Positions 9,856-20,870 of a DNA stretch of 64,000 nt are shown piece by piece. The position numbers were made by a program, and so were the translations under genes. Within the stretch, counting starts at the first letter, position 1. Each line of letters starts with the position of its first letter. The DNA is from Procambarus clarkii (lineage: Eukaryota; Arthropoda; Malacostraca; Decapoda; Cambaridae). Under the pieces are notes generated by a model. The model worked only from the letters and a program-made list of their open reading frames with translations, searched no databases and was not told where the DNA came from. The stretch spans positions 8,745,624 through 8,809,623 of the forward strand of contig NC_091237.1 in the NCBI RefSeq assembly GCF_040958095.1, read 5' to 3'.

Positions 9856-12800
9856 CTAAATATCACCAAGGATGCCAATACGAGAACAAAAACGCATAAG
9901 GCGAACGATATCAAAAGTATCCGAGTCACCAAGAATTCTATCGAGGGACAGGTGACCGCGAGGGGCGGTCGGAAAGCAAGACACACGCTCGTCCTGGAAG
10001 TCAGGACATTCAAGAAGGACATGCACGACCGTAAGAGGGACAATGCAACCAGGACAATAAGGAGCAGGGCGGCGCTCCATCAAGTGACCATGGGTTAAGC
10101 GAGTATGGCCAATACGCAACCTCGCCAGAGCTGTTTCCCACCGCCGGTTACGGTGGAAGGAGGACGGCCACGAGGAAACACAACATTTAAGAGTACGTAG
10201 CTTGTTACCAGTAACAGACAACCAAGAAGCCTGCCAACGGGTAAGAACTGAGGAATGGATAACTGGGTAAAAGTCGGAATACGGAATGCCTTTACGAGAG
10301 ATGGGACAAGAGCGGACAGCTTCCTTAGCGGCAGCATCCGCACGCTCATTTAAAGACACACCAATATGGCTGGGAACCCAACAAAACTCAACCGACTTAA
10401 ATTTACTGTGAACGAGAAACAGCCAATGCTGGATCTCGACAACTACTGGATGAACCGGATTAAAGGACCCGAGAGCCATGAGGGCACTACGAGAGTCAAC
10501 AACAACCACAAAGGAGGACTGACAACGAGAAAGCAGGAGACGAAGAGCATAGAGAATAGCATAAAGTTCTGCTGTAAAGATGCTAGTCTCCGGAGGCAAG
10601 CGACACATATAAGTGCGATCAGCAAAAACAACAGAGTAGCCAACACCATCCGCTGACTTAGACCCATCGGTGAAGACAGAAACGGAGCGGGAGTGAGAAG
10701 AAAAGTGCTCGAGGAAAAGGCGTTTTAGAACCGCAGGAGGGGTAAAAGCTTTAGTGATACGGGTCAAGGAAGTACAAAACCGCGGAAGAGGGACCCTCCA
10801 CGGGGGCAAAGAAGGAACAACACGAGGAGAAACATCAGAAATATGAACGGAGAGAGAATCCTGTAGGCGAGATAACCGGACAGAAAGAGGGAGGTGGTGA
10901 AGAGGAACAGGAACCGCAGGAGGGGTAAAAGTTAAAGCACGACAGAGGCGAGAGGAAGGATGTTGCAAGGACCGCGCAAGATAGCGAAGACAGTAGCGAT
11001 CACGGCGGTCCTGGAGAGACAGGAAGCCAGTGTCAACATACAAGCTAAGGATGGGAGTCGAACGAAAGGCACCAGAACTGAGGCGCAACCCAGTATGGTG
11101 CAAAGCATCAAGACGGCGAAGAGTAGAAGGAGAAGCAGACGAGTAAGCAGGGCAACCATAATCGAGCTTAGACAGGACGAGAGAGGAATGTAAAGCAAGG
11201 AGAGTGCGCCTATCTGCCCCCCAAGAAGTATGGGACAAGACCTGAAGGAGGGTAAGGGCCTTAGAGCACTCAACACGGAGGTAAGAGATATGGGGAGACC
11301 AAGACAAACGAGTGTCAAGGAATAACCCCAAAAGCTTCGCGGAATCTTTGTATTCAAGGGGATGACCATAAAGCGACAAAGAGGGACGAAGAACAACCCG
11401 TTTCCGCGTAAAAGTCATGGCACAAGTCTTAGAAGTAGAGAACTTGAAGCCATGACCTGTGGCCCAAGACGACACGGCATCAATTGCAAGTTGAAGCCGG
11501 CGTTGAAGGAGAGGCGAATCATCACCCTGACAACAAAGGGTAAGATCATCGACATAGAGAGCGGAGAAGACACCAGAAGGAAGAGAGGAAAGAAGACCAT
11601 TGAGGGCAACAAGAAAAAGAGTAGTGCTCAGAACACTACCCTGGGGCACACCTTCGTATTGCTGAAAAGAGGGAGAGAGAGCGGTACCAAGGCGCACCCG
11701 AAAGGAACGACGAGAGAGGAAGCTGCGGAGAAAGAGAGGGAGATGACCACGAAGGCCAAAAGAATGAAGTTGAGAGAGGATATGATAACGCCAAGTGGTG
11801 TCGTAAGCCTTTTCCAGGTCAAAAAGGACGGCAACAACGGAGGTCTTCGCAGCAAAAGCAGTACGAATATAGACCTCCAAGTTCACCAGGACATCTGTCG
11901 TGCTGCGGCACTTGCGGAAACCAAATTGAGAAGGGGAGAGGAGGTGATGGTGTTCCAGGAACCACATCAGACGAACGTTAACCATACGTTCAAAGAGTTT
12001 GCAGACACAACTTGTGAGAGCAATAGGGCGAAAGTCCTTAGGGGAAGTACCCAGAGACCCCGGTTTGCGAACAGGGAGGACAACGGCATCGAGCCAGTCC
12101 TCAGGGACTGACGACGACTCCCAGATCCGATTATACAGACTCAGTAAATACTGAGACGTGCCCGGAGGGAGATGGCGAAGCATCTCATAATGAATACCAT
12201 CGGAGCCCGCCGCCGTAGAACCGCAGAGGGCCAGGGCAGAACGAAGTTCAGAGAGAGAGAAGGGATCATTATAGGGAAGCTGAAGATGAGTGCAGAAATC
12301 TAAAGGACGAGACTCAAGGACAGGTTTACGAAGAAGGAAAGATTGGGGAAGATGAAGACCAGAGCTAACAGAAGAAAAATGGGAACCCAGTTCGGAAGCG
12401 ACCTGCAACGGGTCCGCCACAAGAGTATCATGGAGGTGAAGGACCGGTGAAACATCGGGAACGAACTTACCCGCTATCTTGCGGATACGCTTCCAGATCT
12501 GGGCCAGAGGGGTCTCGGACGTAATTGAGGAGACATAAGATGCCCAACATTCACGTTTAGCCGTACGGATGGCCCTACGGGCCACCGCACTCGCTTTCCG
12601 AAAGAAAAGAAAAGAATCGGTCGTCTGCCTACGGCGGTGCCTCTTCCAGGCTGCACGCTTACAGCGGACAGCCCGAGCACAGTCCGCATTCCACCAGGGA
12701 ACGCACTTCCGTGGACCCCGAGAGGAAGAGCGAGGAATAGAGCGGAGGGCAGCGTTGAAGACAGTGTCATGAAAAAGGAGGAGAGCGCGAGAGAGAGGCA

Positions 12801-13581
12801 GAAGGGAGAGGTCAGGGAGAGCAGCACTGAGGGTAAATAGGGTCCAGTCTGCCTTAGCAAACTGCCACCTAGGGAAAGAGAGGGAAGGGCGAAAAGAGAA
12901 AAAGGAAACAAGGATGGGGAAATGATCACTTCCATGGAGGTCATCAAGAACCTGCCACGTGAAATCTAAGTAAAGAGAAGAAGAGCAGAGAGAAAGATCA
13001 AGACAAGAAAGGGTGCGAGTCCGAGAGTCTCAATGAGTGGGCTCACCAGAATTCAGAAGAGACAGGGAAGAAGAGAGGAGAAACGGCTCAAGGAGGCGAC
13101 CCCGGGTATTCGTCAGAACGTCACCCCAAAGAGAATGACGACAATTGAAGTCACCCAGCAGGAGCACAGGCTCCGGCAAGGAGTCCAGGAGGTGTTTCAA
13201 ATCAGGAAGAGAGAGCGGGACACTCGGGGGGAGATAAATGGAACAAACTGTGTACCATTTCCCCACAAAGATACGAGCAGCAGAACAATGGAGAGGCGAA
13301 GGAAAAAGTAAAGGAACAAAGGGAACATCAGCCCGAATCAAAAGAGCAGAAGAATTAGAAGCCCCAGCAATGGCTGGGGGGGGGGAGAGAAAGGAATAGC
13401 CACGAAAACGACCAGGACGAGCACCAAGCATGGGCTCCTGGAGACAGACACAAAGGGGCGAAAACCGCGAAATCAGAAGTTGGAGTTCGAGGAAATTGGC
13501 GTAATAACCTCGAACGTTCCATTGAAGAATGGACAACGACGAGAAGAGAAAGGACAAAAACAGAGAACAAGGAAGAAACAA
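9856..13581 (-). pseudogene. LINE ORF2: endonuclease, reverse transcriptase, RNase H
   Basis: One frame runs about 1,241 codons from 13581 to 9856, broken by a single TGA at 13032-13030. Residues about 18-215 are the endonuclease (LQWNVRG, LLGDFNCRH, then HGSDHFPI after the stop). RT motifs are DLEKAYD near residue 590, VPQGSVLS near 647 and the active site YVDD near 677. RNase H begins with FTDGSKSADG near 972 and includes AELYAI, VVDSRSAL and WVPSHIGV. The C-terminus has a CPGC...HVLLEC zinc-like motif typical of I-group LINEs. The copy at 37.3 kb has GTG (Val) at the equivalent of the TGA, so the stop is a mutation. The endonuclease is cut from the rest of the enzyme, so this copy is probably inactive. 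The frame overlaps the end of ORF1 closely (24 bp apart in another frame). The protein acts in target-primed reverse transcription. Confidence 0.92.
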
Positions 13582-13604
13582 AGGCGAAAGACCAACAGAG
13601 CACG

Positions 13605-15534
13605 TTAAAGAATATCAGGGTCGGGATCAGGGTCAGCAAAGTCAGGGTTAGGGGGCATGGGTAAACTGAGCAAAGACGGAGGGAAGGAAACGGGAGAACA
13701 GAGCAGAGGTGGGCGGGCAGGGTCTGGAGGAGGAGGAGGAAGAGGAGGAGGCAACGGAGAGGAGCCGTCAAGGACAGCAGCAGGAGGAGGGGGAGTAGAA
13801 AGAGGGGAGCGCACCCCAGCAAGAGCAGCAACCGAAAGGGAAGCAGGGGCCAAAGAAACCTCCATAGCAGGAACAGGGGGCGCAAGCACTGAAACGGGAG
13901 GGGAAGGAGCAACAGAGCCAGAAGGAGGAGCTGAGGAAGAAAGCGAAGCCTTCTTACCCGCCGGGGAAGAGGAAGGAGAGGAGCCAGGCTTACGCTTCTG
14001 ACTTAAAGAGACCGGTGTCCCAGCAACTACGTACCGGGCAACGGATTCCAGTGTCTCAACAGGAGAAGCCGAACGAGAGCACACACGACGGCCGTTAGGA
14101 GAGCGATGGACATCCGCCCGCACCGACAGGCGGTGGGGAGAGCCAATAGATGGAGGAAGAGGATGGGAAGGAGGATCGGAGGGGGACGAGGAAGAAGACA
14201 CAGAAGACACGACAGACCGGGTAGAAGGAAGGGGAACCCCAGACAGAGGACCAGGAGGAGGATTCTTCGGGAGAGAACCCAAAGGAACAGAGGAGGGGGG
14301 CAGTGGGCGCATCAGGGTCCAAGGCCCGGAAACGGTTGTGAGTCTGAGGAAGGCGGGAAGGACGAGGAGAGGAAGAGCGCAACACGCGAGCATAAGAGAT
14401 ATTAGCATAAGGCGGGAGCCGGCGAACCTGGCGCCTCGCCTCAGGAAAAGATAAACGCTCCCGGTGCTTCAGGTTGAGGACGGCTGCCTCAAGCTTGTAA
14501 TGGACACACGCACGGGAGAAGGTAGGATGGGCCTCACCGCAGTTGAGGCAACGAGCCTGGGGAGAAGTGCACTCCGACTTAGAGTGACCTTCGCCACCAC
14601 ACAAAGGACAGAGAGAGACAGTCCCGGAGCAGCGGAGGGCACCATGCCCAAACCTCCAGCACTTGTTGCAGAGCCGAGGAGAAGGAATGTACTCCTGGAC
14701 AGAGCACCTAGCACCAGCAAGAATGACAGAGGGTGGAAGGGTCCTACCATCAAAGGTAATCTTCACAACCCGGAGGGGTTGACGGCGACTACCACGAGGG
14801 GGACGAGTAAACGTGTCCACCTGGAGAATAGAATGGCCCTGGGCAGCGAGGATATGGCGAATATCGTCGTGGCAGTCGCGCAGGTCCCGAACACCGGTTG
14901 CAACATGGGGCGGGAGCAAAATAGTGCCAACACTGGCATTCAATTGAGCGTTCTTCGAGACCCGAACGGGGGTCTCGCCAAGGCAGGATAAGGCAGCCAA
15001 GCGGGAAGCAGCATCCTGAGAAGGAGCAGCAACGACACGTGTACCGAGACGAGTGGGGTTGAAAGTAATGGAGGCATCCACGGAATCAATGAGATGTCGA
15101 TGAAGGGAGAAATCGTCAGGAGGCGCAGAATCAAGAGGGAGGAGATCAAAATATTTGGCCCACGAAGCGGGACCAAACAAGGCTTGATAGGTAGCAGAAC
15201 TGGAAGGAATCGAGCGAGGGCGGCCGTGACGAGAACGGCGGTGAGAACCCCCAGAGAGAGAGGGGTTAAAAGGCGCAGTAGTTACAACTAGAGAAGGAGC
15301 CGCGCCAGGGGACGAGGTAGTCACCACTGGGGGCTTGGGGCTCGACCCAACCACAGAGGAGGGAGGGGAGCCAGGGGAAGGAGTCAGAGAGGCCAAAGGA
15401 GGAGCAAGGTCGGGGCCCAATGCAGCGGAGGCTACAGAGCCCGGTCTTCCAATACGGACCGACTCGGGGGCTTGGTCGCCCACCCCACGAGCCTGAAAAG
15501 GTAAGCCAGAAGCAGCCGAAACAGGGGTTATCAT
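13605..15534 (-). pseudogene. LINE ORF1: RNA-binding protein with three CCHC knuckles, one frameshift
   Basis: The start ATG is at 15534. Residues about 1-110 are Pro/Ser-rich, about 120-285 a folded region, and three zinc knuckles follow at about 289-302, 309-322 and 329-343 (CNKCWRFGH, CPLCGGEGHSKSEC, CLNCGEAHPTF). After about residue 410 the sense frame switches to the one ending at 13605. Comparison with the copy at 38.3-39.7 kb places a one-base indel in a C-run near 14300; the alternative frame to 14095 is nonsense. The true C-terminus is Pro/Ser-rich and ends in alternating Asp-Pro. ORF1 proteins of I-group LINEs bind element RNA and chaperone nucleic acids. ORF2 begins 24 bp downstream. 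Confidence 0.85.
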
Positions 15535-16069
15535 CTTGACAAAATTAAGAATTCACTCACGAATGAGCCCCCACACCCACCATGGAGCCACAATTAGAGG
15601 CAGGACACCCAACAAGAAGCTATCGCCGATCTTGTCGGGGCCTCCTAGGGGTGCGTCGCGAGTATACGCCCCACAAACGCCACCTTAAGAAACCGACAGA
15701 CCGTCGAGATCGGGTTCAGTGACGAAGTGGGGATTGACAATAAAAGGGTCCCCTCGCTCTCGACGTCGGGTACTGCAGTTCTACGGGTGCATGAGTATGC
15801 CTCCTCAAGCACCCGGGCGTCAAAATAGAAGAAGTCCATGGAAGAACCAGAACGAGCAAAAGGTCGGCAGGAAACGGCAAGCAGATAGGAGAAGAGGGGG
15901 GAGAAAAACGAAACAGAAGGAAAAGGAAAAGGTGCCCAGCAGAATTGGAGAGGACGGCAGCAGGAGCACAAGGCTAGAAAAGGACAGAGGACTGTCCTAA
16001 GGAGCATCACACTCCAGCAGCCGCCCACGAAGCCCCCACACGGCGACAACGAGCTGAGCGGGGAGGGGG
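15535..16069 (-). other. LINE 5' untranslated region
   Basis: About 535 bp between the 5' end and the ORF1 ATG, shared with the second copy (39.7-40.23 kb). I-group LINEs usually carry an internal promoter here; I cannot see one directly. Plus-strand open frames in this stretch are shadows. Confidence 0.7.
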
Positions 16070-16083
16070 CCACACCTGGGAAG
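16070..16083. repeat. 14-bp target-site duplication (LINE 5' side)
   Basis: Exact copy of 9761-9774 (ccacacctgggaag), lying inside the protease gene of the LTR element. Confidence 0.92.
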
Positions 16084-16351
16084 GGCAACTGGGTACTAAC
16101 ACCCACAGTGCATACACTTGGAGTAATGGTGGATCTTAAAGAACATCTATCAGAGGTACAGTTTTACATCCTGCAACACTCTGAAGAACTACAGACTTCC
16201 TAGTATCTCTCTTTTCAACATTAGAGAGTATACTGGCAGAAATTAAGGTTTGGGAAGCACCAGTATCACGAAGAAGAACCACTGGCTTCCATTTCCCATT
16301 AACTCACAAAACTTCACCTGAAGACATATATGGAGAATACTGTTTCACCTA
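16084..16351 (-). pseudogene. Retropepsin N-terminal half, split by the LINE
   Basis: Directly after the gag stop (TAG at 16351-16349) the same frame continues into a second stop (TGA) and then the protease motif RDTGASQTLISASIL. A further one-base shift near 16138 leads to VGVSTQLPFPGV, which resumes at 9785 as DVILGND on the far side of the LINE. The catalytic Asp-Thr-Gly is intact. The domain is an aspartic protease that would process Gag. Stops, a frameshift and the LINE insertion make it non-functional here. Confidence 0.8.
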
Positions 16352-17765
16352 ATTGGGGTTTACAGTTACATGTTCCTTAGTTAATTTATTTTGCACACCT
16401 CTACAATAAATGAGACCAGTTGGTCTTAACTCTGGGTGCAAAGCATAACATGAATTTACCACATGACCTCTTCTCCTGCAATGCGTGCAATACCTGCTAG
16501 TGGTCGGAACAGCCGAACCCACTGCAGGCTTAATCACTACATTACTTGAGGTTGACAACCCTGTCTGTTCCTCAGATTTAGGCTTTACAGGAGAAGGGTT
16601 AAGGGGAGAAGGTGAAGTAGCTGGTCGAGTCTGGAAAACATGATTTTTATGAGCATAATGATTAGTTTTAACATTAAAATGGTTAATTGGTGCTCTGAAA
16701 GGTACTTTAGTAAGTAGTTCATGTTCATCAGCTAGCTTGGCTAATTTGATAAGATCAGTGGTTTGTTTATTTTCAGCCATAAATAAAGCTAATTTCTCTG
16801 GTAGACATCCCACTACTTCCTCAGTTACTATGAGGTCTCTTAAAGTCTCAAACTCTGTAATATTAAGTGCTTTAATCCATCTGTCAAAGTGATTTAATTT
16901 TACTCTTACAAAGTCAGAAATAGTCTGGTCATGTGCTCTTTTTAAACTTCTGAATTTGATTCTATGTGCCTCTGGGATCTGCTGGTAAGCATTCAAAATA
17001 CTCTGCTGAACAAATTTAAAATCGAAAGAATTCTCAGCCGGCAAAGATGCAAATACCTCTTGAGCTTTACCCTTAAATTGTCCTTGTAATATGCTAACCC
17101 ATTGATCGACAGGCCAGTTCATGCTGACTGCTAGTTTCTTAAAATGCAAGAAAAATATTTCTGGATCTTCTTCATTAAACTTAGGTAATTCTACATGTTT
17201 ACTGTACTTGGAAGAACTATTTGTACTCTGGATTATTACTAGTGTTACCTTGCCCTGCTGCAATTCTCTGCTGTTCTAACCTGTTATTATTTTCAGCAAT
17301 ACTCTGCTGAATTTCTAATTGTCTAGTCTGCTGCTCGGTTTGCTTAGTTTGTTGCTCTGCTAGTCTTAACTGAGCCTCCAACTCAAGGTGTTTTGTCTGG
17401 TTCTGCAACTCCAACCTCTGCTTGTCTGCTTCCAACCTCTGCTTGTCTACTTCCAACCTCTGCTTGTCTGCTTCCAGCCTAGCCAATTCTAATTGAGTCT
17501 CCAACTCCAACTTTAAGATTGCCACCTTGTCACTTGACTCTTCTTCTAACTCTCCCAAACACTCTTCTTCAAGTCTCTCCTCCTCCACCAAGTGTGTGAC
17601 AATCACTCTTAACACTTGAGCTTTCAACATTTTACTGGAAATAGCTAGGTTCAATCTATCAGCCAGCAATAACAAACCAGACTTCTTTAAGTCTTTAATT
17701 TTACCAAAATTTGGCTGATCTACCAGCGCAGCAACCTGATCCTCCATGGTTGGCTCAATAATCAC
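16349..17765 (-). pseudogene. gag: Gag of the LTR element (coiled coil, SCAN-like capsid, CCHC knuckle), one frameshift
   Basis: The ATG at 17765 starts a chain of about 180 residues. Residues 1-65 carry an N-terminal helical motif (FGKIKDLKKSGLLLLADRL). Residues about 80-165 form a charged coiled coil with KQRLEVDKQRLEADKQRLE repeats. A one-base shift near 17220 moves the reading to the frame ending at 16349. That part has a capsid-like region (KFNEEDPEIFFLHFKKLA ... DFKFVQQSILNAYQ ... HRIKFRSLKRA ... FDRWIKAL), which is the SCAN-related layout of Gmr1-type gypsy elements. It ends with a zinc knuckle, CTHCRRRGHVVNSC. Gag assembles the particle and packages RNA. The frameshift inactivates this copy unless it is bypassed. 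Confidence 0.85.
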
Positions 17766-18015
17766 AACTTACACTTGAAACAACACTGAAAATTATGCTT
17801 GGCCCCTGGCACAAGTGAACACTTTCCTCAAATCGTGAAGCGTTGAGAAGTTTTCACAGCAGCTCAGATTGAACAGATAATTTCACAGGCTTGATTAGGT
17901 GTCACTAGATAATCACAGAGTACCTAGGAAGGCAATTGCTATTAATAATTAGCACTGTTAATTGTACAACATTACAGGGAATTAAGGCTTATTCTCCCGG
18001 ACACAGGCCCTCATT
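17766..18015 (-). other. Leader and primer-binding-like site of the LTR element
   Basis: Reading on the minus strand, the base after the 5' LTR begins aatgagggcctgtgtccggg (18015-17996). The element at 60.5 kb has tgggggcctgtccggga in the same place, which closely resembles the tRNA-Pro primer site of murine leukaemia virus. This copy looks like a mutated version with a 2-base insertion. The rest is a short untranslated leader. Confidence 0.55.
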
Positions 18016-18850
18016 TGTTACCACCCTTGAGACTAAATAAGGTTCTTCTCCCCGCAGTGCAATAAAGAAAATAATAAATCGGCCTTGCCAACAACTGTCT
18101 AGGGGTAAATATACATCACTGCATAAAATGGAGAACAATATATTTATGCTAAGGGGGACAATGATAACAACACTTAAATGTATAAATAATAACCAGAAAT
18201 ATTCTTCAGCATGCAAATCATAGAATAACCTCCTTATTGAGACATGAGCACTATCACCAAGACATGGATTAATTAGAGAGATATATACAATATCATCTAA
18301 CCAGATAATTAACATTTATATGGGCTAAAATAACAGTGACCAATGACTTAACTTAAAACATGACTCCTCACGACCGCAGCCGCCACGCTTCTGCCCACGC
18401 CTTGGTCCGCAGGCCAAGCGTCTACCAAAAAATCAACTAACCGTCCACACAAACACTGTGGAAAATCTAATAATAAAACGCAGCACTAATAATCAAAACA
18501 TTGTTAAACTAAAGAGTAGTAAACACTGGTACAACATTCCATACAATAATACAGAAACCAAAATATGGGAATAATCAATGTACAACTATAAACACTCGAT
18601 TGACAACAATGTTCCCACACTGGCCATATCCAAATATGGTCAACCGCCCACACGGAGAAACTACATGAGAAATTAACACCAAAAGCCTCACACAATATAA
18701 TGTAACTCATGCACACTACTGCATGCTATACTATATATATATAACATACAAAATCTTATATCATACAACTAGATGCTATATTAAAGAACAAGACAATAAA
18801 GTAATATGAGAATCAAGAGTAATGGCAGAATCCTAGTGGGATTCATAACA
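18016..18850 (-). repeat. 5' LTR of the gag-protease element
   Basis: 835 bp, same length and nearly the same sequence as 6469-7303. It contains promoter and polyadenylation signals by definition, but none was identified with confidence. Confidence 0.93.
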
Positions 18851-18855
18851 TAGTA
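18851..18855. repeat. Target-site duplication tagta (proximal copy)
   Basis: Matches 6464-6468 and continues straight into the minisatellite (caccacgact). Confidence 0.9.
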
Positions 18856-19678
18856 CACCACGACTGACCCCAGTAGTACACCACGACTGACCACAGTAGT
18901 ACACCATGACTGACCCCTGTAGTACACCACGACTGACCCCAGTAGTACACCACGACTGGCCCCAGTAGTACACCACGACTGACCCCAGTAGTACACCACG
19001 ACTGACCCCAGCAGTACACCACGACTGGCCCCAGTAGTACAACACGATTGACCCCAGTAGTACACCACGACTGACCCCAGTAGTACACCACGACTGACCA
19101 CAGTAGTACACCATGACTGACCCCAGTAGTACACCACGACTGACCCCAGTAGTACACCACGACTGACCCCAGTAGTACACCAAGACTGACCCCAGTAGTA
19201 CACCACGACTGACCCCAGTAGTACACCACGACTGGCCCCAGTAGTACAACACGATTAACCCCAGTAGTACACCACGACTGACCCCAGTAGTACACCACGA
19301 CTGACCCCAGTAGTACACCACGACTGGCCCCAGTAGTACACCACGACTGACCCCAGTAGTACACCACGACTGACCCCAGTAGTACACCAAGACTGACCCC
19401 AGTAGTACACCACGACTGGCCCCAGTAGTACACCACGACTGGCCCCAGTAGTACAACACGATTAACCCCAGTAGTACACCACGACTGACCCCAGTAGTAC
19501 ACCACGACTGACCCCAGTAGTACACCACGACTGACCCCAGTAGTACACCACGACTGGCCCCAGTAGTACAACACGATTGACCCCAGTAGTACACCACGAC
19601 TGGCCCCAGTAGTACACCATGACTGACCCCAGTAGTACACCACGACTGACCCCAGTAGTACACCACAACTGACCCTGA
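18856..19678. repeat. 23-bp minisatellite, right half
   Basis: About 36 further units of the array starting at 5365. A multi-unit module (acaacacgattgacccc, two standard units, accacag, accatgactgacc) appears both here near 19025-19110 and at 6340-6440, showing higher-order duplication that predates the LTR insertion. All three minus-strand frames are open. Confidence 0.95.
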
Positions 19679-19689
19679 ACATATACGGT

Positions 19690-20175
19690 ACGTATTGACG
19701 AGATAAAGCACCAAAACTATTGGGATCGTCTCAAAGCTCTCCAAATATACTCACTAGAAAGGAGACGAGAAAGAGAGAGATACCAAATACATGGATACCA
19801 AATACACATGGAAAATATTGGAGGGACAGGTCCCAAATCTGCACAGTAAAATAACAACGTACTGGATGTGAAGGATGTGGAAGAAAATGTTGAATAGAAC
19901 CAGTGAAGAGCAGAAGTGCCATAGGCACAATCAGAGAACACTGTATAAACATCAGAGGTCCGCGGTTGTTCAACGTCCTACCAGCGAGCATCATAAATAT
20001 TGCCGGAACAACCGTAGACATCTTCAAGAGAAAACTAGATTGTTTTCTTCAAGGAGTGCCGGACCATCCGGGCTGTGATGGGTATGTGGGCCTGCGGGCC
20101 GCTCCAAGCAACAGCCTGGTGGACCAAACTCTCACAAGTCAAGCCTGGCCTCGGGCCGGGCTTTGGGAGTAGAAC
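19690..20175 (+). pseudogene. C-terminal fragment of a CR1/Jockey-like LINE RT protein
   Basis: The plus-strand translation in shifting frames begins YWDRLKALQIYSLERRRER and later gives IRGPRLFNVLPASI followed by VDIFKRKLDCFLQGVPDHPG. These match the usual C-terminal end of CR1-like LINE ORF2 proteins (the region after the RT thumb). Frameshifts occur near 19790 and 19890. The final frame ends at a stop at 20172. It is a 5'-truncated copy of about 490 bp. Confidence 0.75.
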
Positions 20176-20195
20176 AACTCCCAGAATCCAATCAA

Positions 20196-20620
20196 GCAGG
20201 TATCATGAGTTACGAGGACAGGCTGCGTGAAATGCACCTCACGACACTGGAAGACAGAATAAGAAGGAGAGACATGATCACTACCTACAAAATTATCAGA
20301 GGCATTGACAGGGTAGATAAAGATAATCCTGTTTAACACGGGTGGTACGCGAACAAGGGGGCACAGGTGGAAACTGAGCACCCAAATGAGCCACAGGGGT
20401 TTTAGAGAAAACCTTTTCAGTGTCAGAGTAATTAACAAGTGGAATGCATTAAGTAGTGTAGTGGTGGAGGCTGACTCCCTTCACAGTTTCAAATGTAGAT
20501 ATGACAGAGCTCAGGAATCTGTACACCAGTTGATTGACAGGTGATAGGCGGGACTAAAGAGCCAGAGCTCAACCCCCGCAAGCACAACTAGGTGAGTATA
20601 CACACACACACACACAAAAA
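20196..20620 (+). pseudogene. 3' end of a second CR1-like LINE with (AC)n tail
   Basis: Translation gives YEDRLREMHLTTLEDRIRRR, then after a stop and shift FRENLFSVRVINKWNALSS, the conserved terminus of CR1-like RT proteins. The 3' untranslated part (ccgcaagcacaactaggtga) leads into an (AC)n microsatellite at about 20600-20616. The same 3' end occurs in reverse at 41592-41700 and 41900. It is truncated and inactive. Confidence 0.8.
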
Positions 20621-20870
20621 AAAACTTTATTCTCTTTTTTTCTACCTAAGGCTAACTGGGATGAATACAGAATGCATTTTAGAACAAAAAGTCAAAAGAC
20701 ATTTGATAATTTCAGTTTATTTTTCAACCACAAATCACCAGCCTGCTGAAGGCAGTCTTTACCCCTGAGAAGAACTTTTGCATACTCTTTCTCAGAGATT
20801 TAGTTTTAACTTCACATTTGATATGGTTAGACTCCGCGTGATTTTTATTCCTCTGGAAAATATTTTTTTC
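20621..20870. other. No gene recognised
   Basis: AT-rich sequence; the minus strand may hold a weak, stop-ridden continuation of the retropepsin fragment to its right. Confidence 0.4.

Larger units (their letters stand above)
9775..16069 (-). mobile_element. Near full-length I-group LINE (ORF1 + EN-RT-RNase H ORF2)
   Basis: This 6.3-kb non-LTR retrotransposon on the minus strand is bounded by a 14-bp target duplication and ends in a short (TTAC)n tail (plus strand taagtaagtaat). ORF1 has three CCHC knuckles. ORF2 carries an apurinic-type endonuclease, RT, RNase H and a terminal zinc-like motif. The RNase H domain points to the I group (I/Nimb-like). The 5' boundary (ggggagggggc at 16060-16070) is supported by a second copy at 36.7-40.2 kb that stops at the equivalent position (40230). 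It is inserted in the protease of the LTR element. Only one frameshift in ORF1 and one in-frame stop in ORF2 were noticed, so it is recent. Confidence 0.93.
6464..18855 (-). mobile_element. Gypsy-type LTR element with gag and protease but no recognisable RT/IN, split by a LINE
   Basis: Two directly repeated 835-bp LTRs (6469-7303 and 18016-18850) begin TGTTAC and end GTAACA or ATAACA. They differ by about seven substitutions by eye (about 0.8%), so the insertion is fairly recent. The 5-bp target duplication tagta lies at 6464-6468 and 18851-18855, and both flanks are the same 23-bp minisatellite. Reading on the minus strand the order is 5' LTR, primer-site-like sequence, gag (17765-16349), protease (16348-16084, interrupted by a LINE, resuming at 9785), a long linker, an unrecognised ORF, polypurine tract and 3' LTR. 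No RT, RNase H or integrase motif is visible in the 2.4 kb between the protease end and the 3' LTR. It is therefore probably non-autonomous. Without the LINE it would be about 6.1 kb. Confidence 0.9.

Noticed and set aside
11362-12111. 249-codon plus-strand ORF
   Set aside because: Antisense shadow of the LINE reverse transcriptase, which has clear motifs on the minus strand.
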